The position numbers and the translations under genes are program-made. A model generated the notes under the pieces. The model was not told the DNA's origin, made no database searches, and was given only the letters and a program-made list of their open reading frames with translations. Positions 24,862 through 33,347 of a stretch of 35,571 bases of DNA are shown here, in pieces (positions within the stretch are counted from its first letter, which is position 1; every line of letters begins with the position of its first letter). The stretch comes from Xenococcaceae cyanobacterium MO_167.B27 (GTDB lineage: Bacteria > Cyanobacteriota > Cyanobacteriia > Cyanobacteriales > Xenococcaceae), in contig JASJCP010000094.1 of NCBI GenBank assembly GCA_030065935.1, positions 1 through 35,571 of the forward strand. Reading direction: 5' to 3'.

Positions 24862-25530
24862 ATGCCCTTATTAATCCTGATTGCAGAAGACGATCCAGGA
24901 GTTCGCCTAGCGGTAAACGACTACCTTGAAATGTCAGGCTACTCGGTGATTATGGCAGAAAATGGTGAGAAAGCATTGTTAATGGTGGAAAAATATCATC
25001 CTCATCTACTCATTTCTGACATCAAGATGCCGAGGAAAAATGGTTATGAATTAGTCAAAGAAATTCGTCAGCGTCCAGAATTTAGACTTTTACCTGTCAT
25101 ATTTTTAACAGAATATGGTAGTAAAGAAGAAAGAATTAAGGGTTATCAATCAGGTTGTGATATTTATTTACCTAAACCTTTTGAAATGGATGAATTAGGC
25201 GCAGTAATTCGTAATCTGCTAGAGCGATCCCAAATAATTCAGTCTGAAATAAGATATTCTTCTACACAAAGTCATTTAGCTTCTCCAACCATTGAAACCC
25301 AAAATCATACGCGAGTTAGTGATTTTTTGGCATCTCTAGAATTAACTTCCAGAGAGCAAGAAGTCTTAGTGTTAGTAGCCAAAGGTCATTCTAATATTGA
25401 TATTGGTAATCAGTTACATCTATCTCATCGTACTATTGAAAAGTATGTGAGTCGCTTATTGCGAAAAACGAATACTAGTAATCGTGCGGAGTTAATTCGT
25501 TTTTCTTGGGAACATCATTTGGTAGATTGA
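24862..25530 (+). CDS. NarL/LuxR-type response regulator, Ycf29/Rre1-like
   Basis: Receiver domain at residues 1-122: acidic pair Asp10-Asp11, phospho-acceptor Asp53 in LLISDIKMPRKNGYE, Thr83 and Lys105 in LPKPFEMDELGAVIRNLLERSQ. A linker of about 35 residues leads to a LuxR-type HTH at about 158-218 (LTSREQEVLVLVAKGHSNIDIGNQL, HRTIEKYVSRLLRKT). The receiver, with its GYQSGCDIYLPKPFE segment, closely resembles the Rre1/Ycf29 group of cyanobacteria and plastids. The rest looks divergent, so it may be a paralog; the assignment is from memory of the family. A Crp-type regulator begins 10 bp after its stop and a sugar transferase follows, suggesting control of polysaccharide synthesis. No kinase is adjacent. 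Confidence 0.88.
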   Translation: MPLLILIAEDDPGVRLAVNDYLEMSGYSVIMAENGEKALLMVEKYHPHLLISDIKMPRKNGYELVKEIRQRPEFRLLPVIFLTEYGSKEERIKGYQSGCDIYLPKPFEMDELGAVIRNLLERSQIIQSEIRYSSTQSHLASPTIETQNHTRVSDFLASLELTSREQEVLVLVAKGHSNIDIGNQLHLSHRTIEKYVSRLLRKTNTSNRAELIRFSWEHHLVD

Positions 25531-25540
25531 AATAATACGG

Positions 25541-26098
25541 ATGCAGAATAACTTTTACTACAACTCAAAATTGCACCACTTTAGTAAAGACAATGTCCTA
25601 CCAGCTTTAGATGATTATTTTTGGTTGGTAGAAACAGGAGTGGTCAAAACTTATACCTGGGATGAGGAGGGTACATTAACAACTATGGGATACTGGGGTA
25701 CTGGAGATGTCGTAGGACAACCCCTATCCCGTATTTCTCCCTATGAAATAATCTGTTTAACTGAAGTTAGTGCTAGTCAAATCAGTATCCAAGATAGCGC
25801 TCGCCTATCGGCAAAGATTTATCACCATATCCAACAAACAGAGGAATTACTTTATATTATTCGCTCGGATCGAATATATGACAAACTCAAGAGACTTCTT
25901 GTCTGGTTAGGAAATAAATTTGGTCAAGAAGTTGAACAAGGTCAGTTAATTGATTTTCCTATCACTCATCAAGAATTAGCAGAAGCGATTAGCACTACAA
26001 GAGTCAGTATTACCAAATTAATCCGTCAGCTAGAAGAAGAAAGATTTATTGTACGTGATGGTCGCAACTACATTATTTTTAACAAATCAACAATTTAA
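25541..26098 (+). CDS. Crp/Fnr-family transcriptional regulator, short form
   Basis: This 185-residue protein has a shortened cyclic-nucleotide-binding-type beta barrel (about 5-80: YFWLVETGVVKTYTWDEEG, YWGTGDVVGQPLS), a dimer helix (LYIIRSDRIYDKLKRLLVWLGNKFG) and a Crp-type winged helix (about 137-175: ITHQELAEAISTTRVSITKLIRQLEEE). The barrel is about 40 residues shorter than in Crp, and the PRC motif residues that grip cAMP are not present, so it probably does not bind a cyclic nucleotide. It starts 10 bp after the response regulator and precedes the sugar transferase by 58 bp, so the three are likely one transcript. The Crp protein may act as a local activator of the polysaccharide gene. 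Confidence 0.87.
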   Translation: MQNNFYYNSKLHHFSKDNVLPALDDYFWLVETGVVKTYTWDEEGTLTTMGYWGTGDVVGQPLSRISPYEIICLTEVSASQISIQDSARLSAKIYHHIQQTEELLYIIRSDRIYDKLKRLLVWLGNKFGQEVEQGQLIDFPITHQELAEAISTTRVSITKLIRQLEEERFIVRDGRNYIIFNKSTI

Positions 26099-26156
26099 TT
26101 AAGATTTTGGGAAAACTAAAACATAAGTAAAATTACTTCCTCAAAAGTAATTATTT

Positions 26157-27623
26157 ATGGGTAAATTTCCCCCCAATGAATCTGCAAAAAAAGTTGTGAC
26201 CAAGTTTGGTCACAAATCTCTCTCGGATCTTCGCGCCCCTAATCGGTTGCAACTACTCCATTTGTCCCCAAAACAAAGGAAAGTTCTTCCTCTTCTGTTG
26301 TTAGGAGATATTGTCGCTCTGGCGATCTCCTGGTATTTTACCCGTTATTTGAATCAATTTTATTCTCCGATTCCACCAGAGTTTATTTGGTGGACATGGA
26401 TAGGAGTCCCAAGTCTATTTTGGGTTTTAGCAGCCTTAATTGTGGTGTTTTTTGCTTATGGGGGTTTATATGATACTAACCGTCAAAACTATGTTCGTGG
26501 GGGTCAACTAGTTAGCGGTGTTTATTTACTATGTCTAGTATTGTGTTATTTCTACGATCCAAAAATCGACTTACCGCGATCGCTATTTTTTACAGCTTGG
26601 TTTAGTAGTGTTTTGACTATTACTAGCCTTAGAATTCTGCTGTCTTTATGGTGGCGACAATCTTCTATGGGACAGCAGTCAGTATCAATATTTTTGATCG
26701 CACCTGGTTCAAAACTGCCAAAATTAGCTAGGGTATTAGAAACTAGAGGCTCTTATCATGTGGTTGGTGCTGCTTTAGCCAGTTGCGCCCACACTCCTAC
26801 TACTCTTCAGACAATTATAGATTCTAGAGCGACAGAAGTTTTAGCAGAAGATTTACCCCAAACTAAGTTAGCTTCTATCTTGTATTGGCAACTCCGTCGT
26901 CATGGTATTAGTTTACGGTTGATTCCTTCTAGTGTGGAAGTATTGCATCGTCGGGGAGTATCAGAAATCTGTGCTGGAATTCCCACCTTGAGAGTAGAAA
27001 CCCCTTTACTGGTAGGTTGGGATTATCGTCTCAAGAGATGGCTTGATATTATTGGGGCTTTTATGGGCATTATTATACTCATGCCAGTGTTTATCGGTAT
27101 TGCGATCGCAATTAAATGTTCTTCCCCTGGTGCAATATTTTTCCGTCAAGAGAGAGTAGGCTTACATGGTAAAGCCTTTAAAATATGGAAGTTTCGCACA
27201 ATGGTAGCTAATGCAGCTAAAATGCAAGCTCAACTCGAAGCACAAAATCAAACTACCGATGGGATTATGTTTAAAATTAAACAAGATCCTCGCATTACTC
27301 CTGTAGGACATTTTCTGCGCCAAACTAGTTTAGATGAATTGCCTCAATTATTTAATGTTTTACTAGGACAAATGAGTTTAGTTGGTCCTCGTCCTTTACC
27401 CATTAGAGATGTTGCTAGAATGGAATCTTGGCATCATATTCGTCATCAAGTATTACCAGGCATTACTGGTTTGTGGCAAATTTCAGGAAGGTCTGATATA
27501 GATGATTTTGATGATGCTGCTCGATTAGACCTTTACTATATCGATAATTGGTCACTTAATTTAGATATTGATATTTTAATCGAAACTTTGAGAATATTGT
27601 TACTTAGCAAAGGTGCTTATTAA
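26157..27623 (+). CDS. Polyprenyl-phosphate sugar-1-phosphate transferase (exopolysaccharide priming enzyme)
   Basis: This is the WcaJ/CpsE-type enzyme that loads the first sugar phosphate onto undecaprenyl phosphate to start a polysaccharide repeat. Its 488 residues comprise four or so N-terminal membrane segments (about 44-62, 80-105, 117-132, 140-160), a CoA-binding-like middle domain, and a membrane hairpin at about 296-320. The C-terminal bacterial sugar transferase domain has FRQERVG, KIWKFRTM, SLDELPQLFNVL, MSLVGPRPL and the LPGITGLWQISGRS segment. All diagnostic blocks are intact. It follows the two regulator genes at 58 bp. Downstream, a photolyase starts after 17 bp on the same strand. 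It is the strongest polysaccharide gene in the window. The sugar is not predictable with confidence. Confidence 0.94.
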   Translation: MGKFPPNESAKKVVTKFGHKSLSDLRAPNRLQLLHLSPKQRKVLPLLLLGDIVALAISWYFTRYLNQFYSPIPPEFIWWTWIGVPSLFWVLAALIVVFFAYGGLYDTNRQNYVRGGQLVSGVYLLCLVLCYFYDPKIDLPRSLFFTAWFSSVLTITSLRILLSLWWRQSSMGQQSVSIFLIAPGSKLPKLARVLETRGSYHVVGAALASCAHTPTTLQTIIDSRATEVLAEDLPQTKLASILYWQLRRHGISLRLIPSSVEVLHRRGVSEICAGIPTLRVETPLLVGWDYRLKRWLDIIGAFMGIIILMPVFIGIAIAIKCSSPGAIFFRQERVGLHGKAFKIWKFRTMVANAAKMQAQLEAQNQTTDGIMFKIKQDPRITPVGHFLRQTSLDELPQLFNVLLGQMSLVGPRPLPIRDVARMESWHHIRHQVLPGITGLWQISGRSDIDDFDDAARLDLYYIDNWSLNLDIDILIETLRILLLSKGAY

Positions 27624-27640
27624 GTTGCCCTTTATCCTTC

Positions 27641-29158
27641 ATGACTATTGGTATTTGGATTTTAGGCGATCGCTTAAATAAATTACAATCTTCTTTAACA
27701 ACTTATCAATACCAAAAAAATAAAACTCCTGTAATCTTAATTGAATCTCTTAACTACGCCAAACAAAGACCTTATCATCAGCAAAAGTTAGTCTTAATTT
27801 GGTCAGCAATGCGTCATTTTGCAGCAGAGTTAAAAACTGATGGTTGGTCAGTAAGTTACGAAATAGCAGAAGATTTTATTACAGCTTTGCAACAGTGGAT
27901 TAGAAAGAATCAAATCACAGAATTAGTTATTACCAAGCCATGCGATCGCCCTTCTTACAATTATATTCAAAATCTAGATTTAGATTGCCAGATTAACTTT
28001 ATTCCCGATAATCATTTTTTATGGAGTCAAGAAGAATTTAGTAATTGGGCGAAATCTCGTAAGGGATTATTAATGGAAGATTTTTATCGGGAAGGTAGAA
28101 AAAAATTTAACATCCTCATGGAAGAAAATCGACCAGTAGGAGGACAATGGAATTATGACAAACAAAACCGCAAACCACCCAATAAAAATTTATCACCTCC
28201 AAAAAGATTATGGTTTGAACCTGATGCGATTACTCAAGAAGTTATTGAATGGATAAAATCCCAACATCTTTCTAAATATGGTGCAATAGAATCTTTTAAC
28301 TGGGGAGTTACCAGAGAACAAGCACAACAAATTCTAGACCACTTTATCACTGAATGTCTGCCAAACTTTGGCACATATCAAGATGCAATGATAACAGGAG
28401 AATATACTATGTGGCATAGTTTAATATCTCCTTATCTTAATATAGGACTGCTCCATCCAATGGAAGTAATTAAAGCAGTAGAAACAGCATATTATAAACA
28501 TGATTTACCCATCAATAGTGTAGAAGGATTTATTAGACAAGTATTAGGTTGGCGAGAATATATGCACGGTATTTATCAATACGTGGATGCAGATTATCTT
28601 AACTATAATTGGTTTGAACATAACCGCCCTCTACCTCAATTTTTCTGGGATGGAAACACAACAGATATGAACTGTTTGAAACAAAGTTTAACCCAAGTAG
28701 AAAAAACTGGTTATGCTCATCATATTCAAAGATTAATGGTGTTGAGTAACTTTGCTTTAATTGCAGGAATTAACCCCCAAGAAATTGAAAACTGGTTTCA
28801 CTCAGCTTTTATTGATGCTTATGATTGGGTGATGCAAACTAATGTGTTAGGAATGGGACAGTTTGCTGATGGAGGAATATTAGCTTCTAAACCCTATGCT
28901 GCTTCTGCTAACTACATTAATAAAATGAGTGACTATTGTAGTAATTGTAAATATAATAAAAGCGATCGCCTCACCGATAAAGCTTGTCCGTTTAATTATT
29001 TCTATTGGGATTTTATTTCCCGTCATCGAGATAAACTAAAATCTTTAAGCAGAATGAATTTAATATTAGGAAACTTGAAACGAATTCCTGAAGCAGAATT
29101 AAAACAAATGAATCTTTTAGCGGAGCAATGGTGGGAAAATGGAACCAGCAATCACTAA
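27641..29158 (+). CDS. Iron-sulfur bacterial cryptochrome/(6-4) photolyase (FeS-BCP, PhrB type)
   Basis: This 505-residue flavoprotein is of the prokaryotic FeS-BCP class, which repairs UV (6-4) photoproducts with blue light. The four predicted 4Fe-4S ligands are Cys345, Cys433, Cys436 and Cys449; their spacing of 88, 3 and 13 residues equals that of Agrobacterium PhrB (350, 438, 441, 454). The paired histidines in GYAHHIQRLM (360-361) match the catalytic pair of that class. FAD-site sequence follows (MVLSNFALIAGINP, then DAYDWVMQTNVLGMGQFADGG). The N-terminal Rossmann-like domain holds the antenna. It starts 17 bp after the sugar transferase. Co-transcription is possible but functionally unexplained. 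Confidence 0.94.
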   Translation: MTIGIWILGDRLNKLQSSLTTYQYQKNKTPVILIESLNYAKQRPYHQQKLVLIWSAMRHFAAELKTDGWSVSYEIAEDFITALQQWIRKNQITELVITKPCDRPSYNYIQNLDLDCQINFIPDNHFLWSQEEFSNWAKSRKGLLMEDFYREGRKKFNILMEENRPVGGQWNYDKQNRKPPNKNLSPPKRLWFEPDAITQEVIEWIKSQHLSKYGAIESFNWGVTREQAQQILDHFITECLPNFGTYQDAMITGEYTMWHSLISPYLNIGLLHPMEVIKAVETAYYKHDLPINSVEGFIRQVLGWREYMHGIYQYVDADYLNYNWFEHNRPLPQFFWDGNTTDMNCLKQSLTQVEKTGYAHHIQRLMVLSNFALIAGINPQEIENWFHSAFIDAYDWVMQTNVLGMGQFADGGILASKPYAASANYINKMSDYCSNCKYNKSDRLTDKACPFNYFYWDFISRHRDKLKSLSRMNLILGNLKRIPEAELKQMNLLAEQWWENGTSNH

Positions 29159-29166
29159 TCAGTTAT

Positions 29167-29264
29167 CAGTGAGCAGTGAGCAGTGAGCAGTGAACAGTAT
29201 TCAGTATTCAGTATTCAGTATTCAGTATTCAGTATTCAGTATTCAGTATTCAGTATTCAGTATG
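29167..29264. repeat. Long heptanucleotide array (CAGTGAG x3, CAGTGAA, CAGTATT x9, CAGTATG)
   Basis: Fourteen contiguous 7-bp units switch in sequence from CAGTGAG to CAGTATT part way along, and the last unit supplies an ATG that overlaps the start region of tnpB. It is the largest of the heptamer arrays here. Length variation by slippage is likely. Confidence 0.95.
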
Positions 29265-29279
29265 TCGTATAATAATTCT

Positions 29280-30417
29280 ATGCTACTAGGATTTAAGACA
29301 GAACTCAAGTTAAATAACCAGCAGCGAACAATGCTAGCCAAACACGCGCTTTGTTGCTCGTCATGCTTATAATTGGGGACTGAGTTTAACCAAGCAAATA
29401 CTCGACCATAATCAAGCCAATCCAGAAGATAAGATTAAATTCCCTTCCGTAATCGATCTGCATAAGTGGTTGGTAGCAATGGTTAAGCCTAAATATCCTT
29501 GGTATTATCAGAGTTCTAAATGCGCTCCTCAGTACGCCTTAAGACATCTTCGAGATGCTTGGGACAGAGCATTTAAGAAAACAGCCAAGCCACCAAGATT
29601 CAAAAAGAAAGGGCGAAATGATAGCTTTACTCTTGATGGCACTATCAAAGTAGTTGACCATTACAAGATTCAAGTTCCTAAGATTGGCATTCTCAAAACT
29701 TATGAGAGATTGCCTTTTGGATACAAGCCAAAAAATGTAACTATTTCTCCTAAAGCAAATAAGTGGTTTATTAGTTTCAGGATTGAGGTTAAATCACAAA
29801 ATACAGCAAAGTCTGTAGAGAGAGTAGGTGTGGATCTTGGAGTGAAAACCTTAGCTTACTTGAGTACAGGAATTGTCTTTGAGGGAGCAAAAGCTTACAA
29901 AAGATATGAGAAGCTCTTAGCCAAATTACAATGGCGCAATCGCAAGAAAGTGATTGGTTCTAATAATTGGAAGAAAGCGCAGATTAAGATAGCCAAACTA
30001 CACACCAAGATAGCTAACATCCGCAAAGACACATTACACAAGCTCACTACTTATTTAGCCAAAAACCACGGCGAGATAGTAATTGAGGATTTATGTGTTC
30101 AGGGGATGTTAAAGAATGGCAAGTTAGCTAAAGCGATAGCTGATATGGGTTTTTATGAATTCAGAAGACAGCTAGAGTACAAGTGCCAACTTTATGGAAG
30201 CAAACTCATCATTGCTGATAGATGGTTTCCATCAAGTAAAACTTGCTTCTTATGTGGCTGGCATAATCCCGACCTGAAGCTATCAGATAGATGGTTTCTC
30301 TGTGTGGGCTGTGGTTCTGTTTTCGATAGAGATTGGAACGCAGCAATGAATTTAAGTAGGTGGAGTCACCACCAAGCTCAAGCTTGTGGACAAGTAGCTG
30401 CCGACAGCCTTGGTTGA
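29280..30417 (+). pseudogene. tnpB: IS200/IS605-type TnpB (RNA-guided nuclease), single frameshift
   Basis: TnpB proteins are RNA-guided DNA nucleases that help retain IS605-type transposons and are related to Cas12. The start reads MLLGFKTELKLNNQQRTMLAKHA in one frame; that frame then runs into a stop at 29370. One extra base at about 29343-29353 explains the shift, since the next frame resumes with ARHAYNWGLSLTKQILDHN. It is open through WYYQSSKCAPQYALRHL to the end. Repairing the shift gives about 378 residues, a normal length. The RuvC residues are present: Asp in GVDLGVKTLA, Glu in IVIEDLCVQGML and Asp in FDRDWNAAMNL. The zinc ribbon (CFLCGWHN and CVGCG) is also intact. The remaining 315-residue frame (from 29470) lacks the N-terminal domain. 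There is no tnpA. The state is either recent decay or a sequencing error. Confidence 0.9.
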
Positions 30418-30432
30418 AACAAGAAGATTTCA

Positions 30433-30454
30433 TTTTGCTACTTTGTTAGCAAAA
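30433..30454. terminator. Perfect hairpin after tnpB (TTTTGCTA-N6-TAGCAAAA)
   Basis: An 8-bp perfect stem with a 6-nt loop lies between the convergent ends of tnpB and the DUF6940 gene, with flanking A/T on both sides. It could terminate either gene, or be the transposon right-end hairpin where IS605-type elements keep a structured end. Confidence 0.6.
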
Positions 30455-30455
30455 G

Positions 30456-31046
30456 TTAGTAAATTTTGAACGGTTTAAAACAATAGTACTTCGGATAAGA
30501 ATCTAACCTAATATGAAGCCAATAGACTCCCAATCCTGATGTGCTAACCCAAAGAGGTTGATCGTTAAGTCTTTGTTCAATAGACTTCCCTAAAGTTTGC
30601 CATAATGCTTGATTTTGAGATTGAGGAGCATTTCGGACAAAAGAAGCAATGTGAGGATAGATAGAAATATCTCCTACGGGACAAGGTACAACCAGTAAAG
30701 CATCATTTCTCAGATTAGGAAAAGAGATTATATCTTGACCTGGAGATGCAGATAAAAAATGTGAGCTAAAAGCACTAGAGTTAGGGCTTACTCTAGCTAG
30801 TTGAGGACTATCTATCAGGACAAACTCAAATTCTCTATGGAGAGTAGATAAAGTAATGGGTGGGGTTTCCCAAAAATAAGCAGAAAAAGTGGCAGATGCT
30901 AATAAATAGCTAAAAAATAAGCCAAAATCACTATTATTCTGCCATAATTCTATTACTTCTGAGTAAGTGAGTCTTTGCTCGTTAAAGAGAAGAGAAATTT
31001 TTTGGGTGTGTTTGGGTTTGAGGTTTTCGACAAGATATCTCCACAT
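30456..31046 (-). CDS. DUF6940 family protein
   Basis: This 196-residue conserved protein of unknown function looks like DUF6940: an early LTYSEVIELWQNNSDFGLFF, then SATFSAYFWETPPIT, EFEFVLIDSPQLAR, FPNLRNDALLVVPCP and the C-terminal WVSTSGLGVYWLHIRLDSYPKYY. No signal peptide or membrane segment is clear. The family name is from memory of these motifs. It faces the tnpB remnant, and upstream lies a 630-bp gene-free region. Nothing suggests an operon partner. Confidence 0.8.
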   Translation of the reverse strand: MWRYLVENLKPKHTQKISLLFNEQRLTYSEVIELWQNNSDFGLFFSYLLASATFSAYFWETPPITLSTLHREFEFVLIDSPQLARVSPNSSAFSSHFLSASPGQDIISFPNLRNDALLVVPCPVGDISIYPHIASFVRNAPQSQNQALWQTLGKSIEQRLNDQPLWVSTSGLGVYWLHIRLDSYPKYYCFKPFKIY

Positions 31047-31270
31047 TACTAAATAACGTGAGTGAGGAATAAGCTAAAACCCTTGTAATTTAACATTTTT
31101 TGCACAAGTTAGTTAGAGCTATGAAGATAAACAGTCAGGAAATAAATTGACCCATCTCATATATAAAGTCAGTTTGAACCAACTATTAACAAGGATTTCA
31201 GTCCAAAAAACATGGACTTATTGTCTGAGTCGTAAAATTGATTTTACGGTGGATTCTTGAACTCATATCA

Positions 31271-31558
31271 ATTCTCAAAAGTAATGAGAGACGAAGGTAG
31301 TAGTGCATCCAGATTAATTTGTTGGGTAGTGGGAGCCAGAAGCTGGCAATTAATATTATCTTTCAGAAGATTTGAATCCAGCATTTTAGCCTAGACGCGC
31401 TAATAGCTTGGGTTAAACGATAGTCCAACCCAACAAAAGTTTGTAGGTGTTGGGTTTCGTGCCTCAAACGCCACTTGCTACAACGGAGGAAACCTCCGCA
31501 ACGCAGTGGCTCCTCAACCTACAATTTTATGATGATCTATCTAGCTACTTTTGAGAAT
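31271..31558. mobile_element. 288-bp element with perfect 13-bp terminal inverted repeats
   Basis: ATTCTCAAAAGTA at 31271-31283 is mirrored exactly by TACTTTTGAGAAT at 31546-31558. Inside are a 36-codon frame (from the ATG at about 31284, no Shine-Dalgarno) and an 84-bp multi-tier hairpin. No transposase is encoded. This looks like a MITE or an internally deleted insertion sequence into which a palindromic repeat has moved. No convincing target duplication is visible. Confidence 0.6.
31441..31524. repeat. Three-tier hairpin repeat inside the 288-bp element
   Basis: TTGTAGGT (31441-31448) pairs with ACCTACAA (31517-31524). Inside that, GCCACT pairs with AGTGGC, and the tip is CGGAGG-AAA-CCTCCG. 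Similar palindromes are scattered in cyanobacterial intergenic DNA. Confidence 0.75.
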
Positions 31559-31636
31559 CCGAAACCCTTGTTCTATAAAGATTCTGTATCAAAACTGTAA
31601 AGCTGTGACCAATCATTTGTCGCGCACAGCGAACAT

Positions 31637-31658
31637 CCCGTAGGCTAAACCCTACGGG
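31637..31658. terminator. Hairpin at the 3' end of the Spondin/RTX gene (CCCGTAGG-N6-CCTACGGG)
   Basis: A perfect 8-bp GC-rich stem lies 18 bp beyond the stop of the minus-strand RTX gene. It belongs to a common cyanobacterial palindromic repeat and may also act as a transcript end, although no long U tract follows. Confidence 0.55.
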
Positions 31659-31675
31659 GATTCCCGCTTGCATCT

Positions 31676-32953
31676 CTAAAATTCAGTGGTAGTAATGAAA
31701 TCTTCTGCACCCAAGTCATTAGCACTAACTCCAATGAGAGTAGCTAATTCTTTTTGGGTATCTGTAATTTCTAACTCTACTCGACCCGCACCTTGAGTAA
31801 TAGTCAAGTCTTCAAATACTAAGCCATCAGCCAGAACAAAAGAATCTACGCCATCTTTGTAGTCAAAGATTGTATCCTGTCCATCGGAAGCTCTTAACAC
31901 AAATTGGTCTGCACCTGAATTCCCCCAAATCTTGTCATCATCAAGACCTCCGTCTATTACATCGTCTCCAGCACCACCACGAATTACATCATCACCGCTA
32001 TCTCCCAATAAGTAGTCGTCTCCTCTCTGACCAAAAATGCGATCGCTTCCTGCTCCACCTTCTACCGTATCATCGCCACGTCTGCTAAGAATCAGGTCGT
32101 CTCCCTCAAATCCTCGAATTTTCTCCCGATTCTTTGTCCCAAAAATTAAGTCACTATCATCTGTACCATTAATCACAGGGTTAATTATGATTCGAGCAAT
32201 GGGGTCATCAGAATTAGTAAATTCAGCATTGGCAAAAACTCCATCATTATAATCTAAAACTCCTCCACTACCTGGTTGTAAAAAACCCTGATGGGATTGA
32301 ACTGTGCCATTTTCATCAATGCCATCTCCAGTGACATCCAAACTAAAAGGAACACTCTCAGGAGTTTCCTCGTTGACTTCTGTTCCAGCATCCCAGACTT
32401 CATTTCTAGTAACAAGAATATCTGTTCCTACAAAATTTCCCTTCTCATCAAACAGTTCAATGGCATCATCATTAGCCACAAAACCGTCATTACTAGGGAA
32501 AAACATAGCTGCGTAGTTGAAAAAGCGATTGTTGGCTAAATTATTACTATTAATATCAACAGTAACAGAAAGACTTTGACCAGGGGCAACTCCTAAAGGA
32601 CTCTCCGCACTATCGACGATACCTTGAGTACCACCATTTGCTGCTGCAGAACTATCAGCAAAAATGCCCCCAAGAGTTGCTTCTTGGGGAGGCAGATCCG
32701 CAGGGTCTAAACCAGCCTCAATCAAAGCTTCAACAACCCCTGGAACAGTCCCTTCTAATCCTGTAACTCCGTCTTCTGCTATATACATTACTCCAGAAGA
32801 AGCAGCTTCGCCAACCTCAAAAGTATCAAAACTACCATCGTGAAGACCAAACCAAACTGGGGTAATAACGCCTCCATTTTCTGGAGATAGATTTTCTACA
32901 GTCACTTCTAAAGTAACTTGTTGCTTAGGCAAGACAATATTGTTGTAATTCAT
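31676..32953 (-). CDS. Spondin_N domain plus RTX (hemolysin-type calcium-binding) secreted protein
   Basis: This acidic 425-residue protein is predicted to leave by type I secretion. Residues 12-190 resemble the Spondin_N domain (VENLSPENGGVITPVWFGLHDG at the start, then the SLSVTVDIN and FFNYAAMFFPSNDGF segments). Residues about 262-350 hold RTX nonapeptide-like repeats with GGxGxD variants (FEGDDLILSRRGDD, GGAGSDRIFGQRGDD, GGAGDDVIDGGLDDD), which fold on calcium outside the cell. The tail ends with ATLIGVSANDLGAEDFI, consistent with an uncleaved C-terminal secretion signal. There is no N-terminal signal peptide, which fits this route. A fold-related role in surface layers or adhesion is possible. 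No type I transporter genes are adjacent. Confidence 0.88.
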   Translation of the reverse strand: MNYNNIVLPKQQVTLEVTVENLSPENGGVITPVWFGLHDGSFDTFEVGEAASSGVMYIAEDGVTGLEGTVPGVVEALIEAGLDPADLPPQEATLGGIFADSSAAANGGTQGIVDSAESPLGVAPGQSLSVTVDINSNNLANNRFFNYAAMFFPSNDGFVANDDAIELFDEKGNFVGTDILVTRNEVWDAGTEVNEETPESVPFSLDVTGDGIDENGTVQSHQGFLQPGSGGVLDYNDGVFANAEFTNSDDPIARIIINPVINGTDDSDLIFGTKNREKIRGFEGDDLILSRRGDDTVEGGAGSDRIFGQRGDDYLLGDSGDDVIRGGAGDDVIDGGLDDDKIWGNSGADQFVLRASDGQDTIFDYKDGVDSFVLADGLVFEDLTITQGAGRVELEITDTQKELATLIGVSANDLGAEDFITTTEF

Positions 32954-33087
32954 GATTTTCTCTTTATTTTGAGTAATTAGTGTAGGTTAGATCTCACTCA
33001 AATCCTGGCTTGAAAAATTTGACAAAGTCAAAGCAGACTCCGCATGATTAGCCACCTTACAATTACAAAAGTCCACTGCTAGGACAC

Positions 33088-33303
33088 TCAACACCAACGC
33101 GATCGCGGTTTACTGCTAGAATATTTTTCAATCAAGTCGCCTTGTTCTAGCAAATCCGAAAATTGCTCCTTGCATTTGCTGACATACTCTAGTCTATTTA
33201 GGTATGTCTGAATATTTTGTTTATGCAGAGTTCCACAAGATAGTATCAAAACAGTTTTTTGGTAAGCATAGACAACAGTTAAACCGCAGTAAAATTGAAA
33301 CAT
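33088..33303 (-). CDS. Small hypothetical protein (71 aa), uncertain
   Basis: A 71-codon frame with an ATG start at 33303 and four cysteines (CGLTVVYAY, LSCGTLHKQN, SKCKEQFSDLLEQGDLIEKY). The middle and C-terminal part has the look of a helical protein segment, but I recognise no family and see no Shine-Dalgarno. It is divergent from the thioredoxin gene. It could be a chance frame. Confidence 0.35.
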   Translation of the reverse strand: MFQFYCGLTVVYAYQKTVLILSCGTLHKQNIQTYLNRLEYVSKCKEQFSDLLEQGDLIEKYSSSKPRSRWC

Positions 33304-33347
33304 AGATAATGAATTTTTGTTAAGTAATTATTCCCATCTAATTAGCC

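Noticed and set aside
29167-29264. CRISPR-like repeat array
   Set aside because: Units are contiguous 7-mers without spacers, so it is a tandem repeat, not a CRISPR.
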